Positions 61,019 to 64,000 of a DNA stretch of 64,000 nt are shown one piece after another (the stretch's first letter is position 1; every line of letters begins with the position of its first letter). The stretch spans positions 248,001-312,000 of the forward strand of contig NZ_SAYT01000004.1 of NCBI RefSeq assembly GCF_004296575.1, in the 5' to 3' direction. The notes beneath the pieces were generated by a model, which was given only the letters and a program-made list of their open reading frames with translations, searched no databases and was not told the DNA's origin. The stretch is from Dyella amyloliquefaciens. GTDB lineage: Bacteria > Pseudomonadota > Gammaproteobacteria > Xanthomonadales > Rhodanobacteraceae. The position numbers and the translations under genes are program-made.

Positions 61019-61612
61019 ATGCGTGCACTTCGTTACCTCGTTCTTGCCGGTCTGCTTGGCGCTGCCGTCACCGCCCAGGCGGCTCCGGTCACCTACACGA
61101 TGGACCCGGGCCACACCTTCGTGCTCTTCAGCTGGAACCACTTCGGGTTCTCCAACCCGACCGCGAACCTCAGCCTCGGCCAGGGCACCCTGGTGTTCGA
61201 CGACAAGGATCCGTCCAAGTCGTCGGTCGACGTGACGTTGCCGCTGGCCAACCTCGACACGCACGTGTCCAAGCTGGACGAGCACCTGAAGAAGCCGGAC
61301 TTCTTCGATGCCGACAAGTACCCGACCATCACCTTCAAGAGCACCAAGGTGCAGGCTGCCGGCGGCAACAAGTACAAGGTTACCGGTGACCTGACCGTGC
61401 ACGGCGTGACCAAGCCGGTCGTGCTGGACGCCACGCTCAACAAGAGCGGCGAGCATCCGATGATGAAGGTGCCGACCGTGGGCTTCGATGCCGTGGCCAC
61501 GCTCAAGCGTTCCGACTTCGGCGTGGGCGCCTACGTGCCGAACGTGAGCGACGAGATCAAGGTGCGCATCACCACCGAGGCCTCGGTGCCGAAGACCGAA
61601 GCCACCAAGTAA
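61019..61612 (+). CDS. YceI family periplasmic lipocalin-like protein
   Basis: A 197-residue protein with TAGGAGA six bases before the ATG and a signal peptide ending near residue 21 (AVTAQA). The mature domain starts VTYTMDPGHTFVLFSWNHFG and continues with the YceI landmarks SSVDVTLPLANLDTHVSKLDEHL, split by the quoting limit but located near residues 60-85, and KKPDFFDADKYPTITFKSTK. The fold is an elongated beta-barrel that binds isoprenoid or amphiphilic molecules; some relatives are induced by acid or alkali. A strong terminator follows the gene, so it is the end of its transcript. Confidence 0.93.
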   Translation: MRALRYLVLAGLLGAAVTAQAAPVTYTMDPGHTFVLFSWNHFGFSNPTANLSLGQGTLVFDDKDPSKSSVDVTLPLANLDTHVSKLDEHLKKPDFFDADKYPTITFKSTKVQAAGGNKYKVTGDLTVHGVTKPVVLDATLNKSGEHPMMKVPTVGFDAVATLKRSDFGVGAYVPNVSDEIKVRITTEASVPKTEATK

Positions 61613-61633
61613 GTCCGGTCCGCCGGAAACTGA

Positions 61634-61667
61634 AAAGCCCGCGCCGTGATGGCGCGGGCTTTTTTCT
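61634..61667 (+). terminator. Terminator of the yceI-type gene
   Basis: AAAGCCCGCGCC pairs with GGCGCGGGCTTT over a 5-base loop, followed by TTTTC. It also presents A-rich sequence on the other side, so it can terminate the convergent Yip1-type gene as well. Confidence 0.9.
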
Positions 61668-61683
61668 TGCGCGTCGATGGCGC

Positions 61684-62937
61684 TCAGTGGCTGCTGACGC
61701 CCTCGTTCTTCAGCGAGTCGAGCTTGTCCAGGTCAATGCCGTTCACCGCCTGCTTCAGCTGGTCGATGCTGTCGGGGTTGCCCGATGCCTTCACCGCGAA
61801 GCGCTGGGCCACCACTACGCTGTACTCGCCGTTCCTGGCGTTGTTGTCCCAGGCCTCGTGCACGAGGCGGCCGTTGCTGGTGTAGCTCTTCTGGTAGCCA
61901 TGGTCGGTCTGCTGCTCGGAGTCAGGCGCCACTGCGCTGGCCACGGCCATCATGCTGCGCATGTTGCCGGTGTCGGTGACTTCCAGTTCGATATCGTGAC
62001 CCTGGCCGTCGCTGTAGTCGGCGCGGCCTGTGGTGACCTGCACGCCCATGCCGCCGTTGCGCTCGGCGGAAAGGTGGCCACGCTTCATGCCGGCCAGGGT
62101 ATCGGGCAGGAATTGTTCCATGACGTTCGCGGGCAGGGACGTCACATTGCCATCGGCACCCGCCATGCGTGCCATCGCCGCCTGCTGCCCCGCGGTATCG
62201 CCGGATTTCTGTGCGGCCTCCAGGTCCTTGCTCGCCTGTTCGGCGTGCTGCCCTATGGCGGCGAGCTTCCCGATTGCACTGTTCGCATCGACCGAGACCT
62301 TGTTGCCCTGGCCGTCGTCCAGCTGCACCTGATGCATTGAAGTGCCCGAGAGCGCGGCGACGCCGATCACGCTGGCCAGGACCAGCGCAACGATCCAGCT
62401 CAGCACGATGGCGATGATCACTGTCACGGCTGTATAGCCGCCCGCCTTCTCGACCGGGCAACGCATGGTGTGGGGCAGGCCGAGATAGATCAGGTAGATG
62501 CTGTAGATGCCGCCGGCGAGGGCGACCAGCCAGCCCAGCCACGGGATGATGACCGCGATGCCGCCCACCCAGCTGGCGGTCCATGCATAGGCCACCACCT
62601 TCAGTGCCTGCACGGGGTCTTTCTGGCCTCCGAAAGCGGGTGCCAGCGCATTGACGATCAGCGCCGTCACATAGGTCACCGCCAGCATCAGCAGGTAATA
62701 CAGCACCATGCCGACCAGGCCCATGGCGACCGGCGTGTGCATGTGGATGCCCAATGCGCCGTAGCCGATCAGGCTGCCCTTGATGAAGTGCGCGATGACC
62801 GGCAAGGCCGCCACGATGGCGATGTAGTTGCGGAACAAGCCGCCGGTCGATGCCGGTTCGGCGGCAATCACCGGCCACTCGGTCTGTGGCGTGGCAAGAA
62901 TGGCCCTGATGCGGCTGAAGATTTTCCCGAAGTCCAT
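61684..62937 (-). CDS. Yip1-domain membrane protein with soluble C-terminal half
   Basis: A 417-residue protein. Residues about 1-195 form a Yip1-type domain with five or six membrane helices: AILATPQTEWPVIAAEPAST is the family's amphipathic start, then LFRNYIAIVAALPVIAHFI, the PVAMGLVGMVLYYLLMLAVT helix and YLGLPHTMRCPVEKAGGYTA at about 155-175. The C-terminal 220 residues are soluble and unlike the usual Yip1 proteins; they contain a Gln/Ala-rich helix (LAAIGQHAEQASKDLEAAQK) and a repeated beta domain (YSDGQGHDIELEVTDTG). The function is unknown. It starts at the ATG ending at 62937; a 260-bp gap with no gene or clear signal separates it from the zinc-finger gene. Confidence 0.82.
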   Translation of the reverse strand: MDFGKIFSRIRAILATPQTEWPVIAAEPASTGGLFRNYIAIVAALPVIAHFIKGSLIGYGALGIHMHTPVAMGLVGMVLYYLLMLAVTYVTALIVNALAPAFGGQKDPVQALKVVAYAWTASWVGGIAVIIPWLGWLVALAGGIYSIYLIYLGLPHTMRCPVEKAGGYTAVTVIIAIVLSWIVALVLASVIGVAALSGTSMHQVQLDDGQGNKVSVDANSAIGKLAAIGQHAEQASKDLEAAQKSGDTAGQQAAMARMAGADGNVTSLPANVMEQFLPDTLAGMKRGHLSAERNGGMGVQVTTGRADYSDGQGHDIELEVTDTGNMRSMMAVASAVAPDSEQQTDHGYQKSYTSNGRLVHEAWDNNARNGEYSVVVAQRFAVKASGNPDSIDQLKQAVNGIDLDKLDSLKNEGVSSH

Positions 62938-63197
62938 GACAGTCCTTGTGTACTGGATGGAAAGGCCGGTCCTGCGATGACCGGTGCCTGCCTGCGTGGC
63001 GAACCCCTGGAGATCGAGGCCCCTGGAAACGACCGCGCACCCGGGACCTGCGCGCGGGATTCTCGACCCGCTTCCGAACCGCCGACACTCGCCGCACGGA
63101 CTATGTCCTCCGTTGCAGGGCAGGGCGCCCCGCCACCGCGCCCTATGGCCGGCCTGTTAACATGTTCGGCCCGGTCTCCCGATGGAGTTTTGCCCCC

Positions 63198-63404
63198 ATG
63201 TCGCCTTCCTCTGCGGCTGCCCCGCTGATCCCCGCGAATGCCGAAAATCGTTACGAAGTGACGCGCGCGGACCTTCCGTTGTCCTGTCCCATGCCCGGCA
63301 TGGCGCTGTGGAACTCCCATCCGAAGGTCTATCTGCCGATCGTCGAGGATGGCGGCGAGTCCGCATGTCCTTATTGTGGCGCGCATTACGTGCTGCGGGA
63401 CTGA
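63198..63404 (+). CDS. Small zinc-finger domain protein
   Basis: A 68-residue protein, started at the ATG at 63198; the open frame extends upstream to 62946 but the family begins here. The C-terminal half reads LSCPMPGMALWNSHPKVYLP, then an acidic GESACPYCGAHYVL. The Cys of SCP, the His of SHP and the CPYC pair would hold one zinc ion. This is the COG4391 group, related to the NDUFS6 subunit of mitochondrial complex I; bacterial members have no assigned role. A possible partner is the glycosyltransferase gene 98 bp downstream. Confidence 0.85.
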   Translation: MSPSSAAAPLIPANAENRYEVTRADLPLSCPMPGMALWNSHPKVYLPIVEDGGESACPYCGAHYVLRD

Positions 63405-63501
63405 GTTTTCCCCGAATAGTTGCGTTTGAAACTATTGCTGGGGCGCATTTAGGCACGATTGCTGCTTGCCTCTAGGGATGAAGGCACCTTACGAATCCAT
63501 C

Positions 63502-64000
63502 ATGTCAGCAGTCGCCACGCCAGCGAGGTCTATGACCGTCGTTCAGCTGATCCCCGCCCTGCAATCGGGCGGCGCTGAACGTTCGGCGCTGGAAATTGCG
63601 CGCGCGCTGGTGGCTGCCGGTCACCAGTCCGTGGTGATTTCCGCAGGTGGTCGCCTGGTGTCGCAGCTGGAGGCCGAGGGTAGCCGTCACATCACCCTGG
63701 ACATCGGCCGCAAGTCGCTGAGCACGTTCATGAAAGTGGGCGCTCTGCGGCGCGTGCTGCGCGAGCTCAAGCCCGATATCGTGCATGCCCGTTCGCGCCT
63801 GCCTGCCTGGGTGGGCTGGTGGGCGATCAAGGGCCTCAAGCCCTCGCCGCATTTCGTGACCACGGTGCACGGGCTCAACACGCCCGGTCGCTACAGCTCG
63901 ATCCTGCTGCGTGGCGAGCGGGTGATCGCCGTATCGCAGACCCTGCGCGACTACATGCTCAGCCACTACACGTGGTTGGAGCCGTCGCGCGTACGCGTCA
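63502..64000 (+). CDS. GT4-type glycosyltransferase, N-terminal part (truncated by window edge)
   Basis: The first 166 residues of a GT-B glycosyltransferase that runs off the right edge. The N-terminal acceptor-binding fold is visible: VVQLIPALQSGGAERSALEI with the glycine-rich loop, VISAGGRLVSQLEAEG, LKPDIVHARSRLPAWVG and FVTTVHGLN. The best start is uncertain: the ATGs at 63478, 63502 and 63532 are in frame and none has an ideal ribosome-binding site; the last follows AGCGAGG closely. The GT4 family builds lipopolysaccharide, exopolysaccharide or sugar-nucleotide-derived glycolipids; the donor-binding half with the EX7E motif is outside, so the product cannot be named. Confidence 0.85.
   Translation, partial: MSAVATPARSMTVVQLIPALQSGGAERSALEIARALVAAGHQSVVISAGGRLVSQLEAEGSRHITLDIGRKSLSTFMKVGALRRVLRELKPDIVHARSRLPAWVGWWAIKGLKPSPHFVTTVHGLNTPGRYSSILLRGERVIAVSQTLRDYMLSHYTWLEPSRVRV

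Overview
This 64 kb window is a GC-rich chromosomal segment from a gammaproteobacterium, most likely order Lysobacterales (Xanthomonadales), family Rhodanobacteraceae (Dyella/Luteibacter/Frateuria type). The assignment is inference. It rests on the gene order dsbD-tlpA-aroQ-accB-accC-prmA-DUF3426-fis-purH, on a TonB-receptor maltodextrin locus of the Xanthomonas kind, on a C-rich-loop small RNA candidate beside polA, and on more than twenty copies of a 24-bp REP palindrome. No phage, IS transposase, tRNA, rRNA or CRISPR array was seen.

Layout. 1-7.2 kb: the 3' end of hemY, a small membrane protein, uvrD carrying an in-frame repeat insertion, a membrane-anchored serine hydrolase, a Tat-type D-amino-acid oxidase and a tiny membrane protein. 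7.3-21.3 kb: an alpha-glucan utilization locus. A GH13 alpha-glucosidase diverges from a TonB-dependent receptor, secreted GH13 amylase, GH31 glucosidase, six-hairpin glucosidase and MFS sugar transporter whose last four genes are translationally coupled; a LacI-family regulator converges from the far end. Two nearly identical palindromes in the divergent intergenic region are probable operators. 21.3-22.6 kb: a non-coding stretch with the small RNA candidate (three C-rich hairpin loops plus terminator) and a 677-bp inverted-repeat cassette. 22.6-29.5 kb: polA, a DUF2782 protein, a half-size EamA transporter, a GST, and a LysR regulator divergent from a bile-acid-symporter-family carrier.

29.7-39.9 kb: the leftward housekeeping block purH, fis, DUF3426, prmA, a small unknown gene, accC, accB, aroQ, a TlpA-like thioredoxin and dsbD with a duplicated N-terminal domain. 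40-46 kb: an EamA exporter, a GST divergent from a MocR regulator across a nested palindrome, cutA, and groES-groEL behind a promoter overlapped by a CIRCE element. 46-54 kb: a PD40 beta-propeller protein, a GAF-GGDEF diguanylate cyclase, a VirK/YbjX protein, then an ECF sigma factor, FecR-type anti-sigma and STN-containing TonB receptor that form a surface-signalling unit; then a low-complexity Ala/Lys/Thr periplasmic protein. 54-64 kb: an LTA-synthase-type phosphotransferase, glnE, an ELM1-family protein, a RutE-type nitroreductase, YceI, a Yip1-type membrane protein, a zinc-finger protein and the start of a GT4 glycosyltransferase that runs off the right edge.

How the parts fit. The glucan locus makes a complete route: outer-membrane uptake, exported hydrolases, inner-membrane import, cytoplasmic glucosidase, one repressor. 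The accB/accC, aroQ, purH, glnE and polA genes are core metabolism. The most promising items for a second look are the sRNA downstream of polA, the paired LacI operators, the repeat translated inside uvrD, the six-hairpin glucosidase and the 677-bp cassette.
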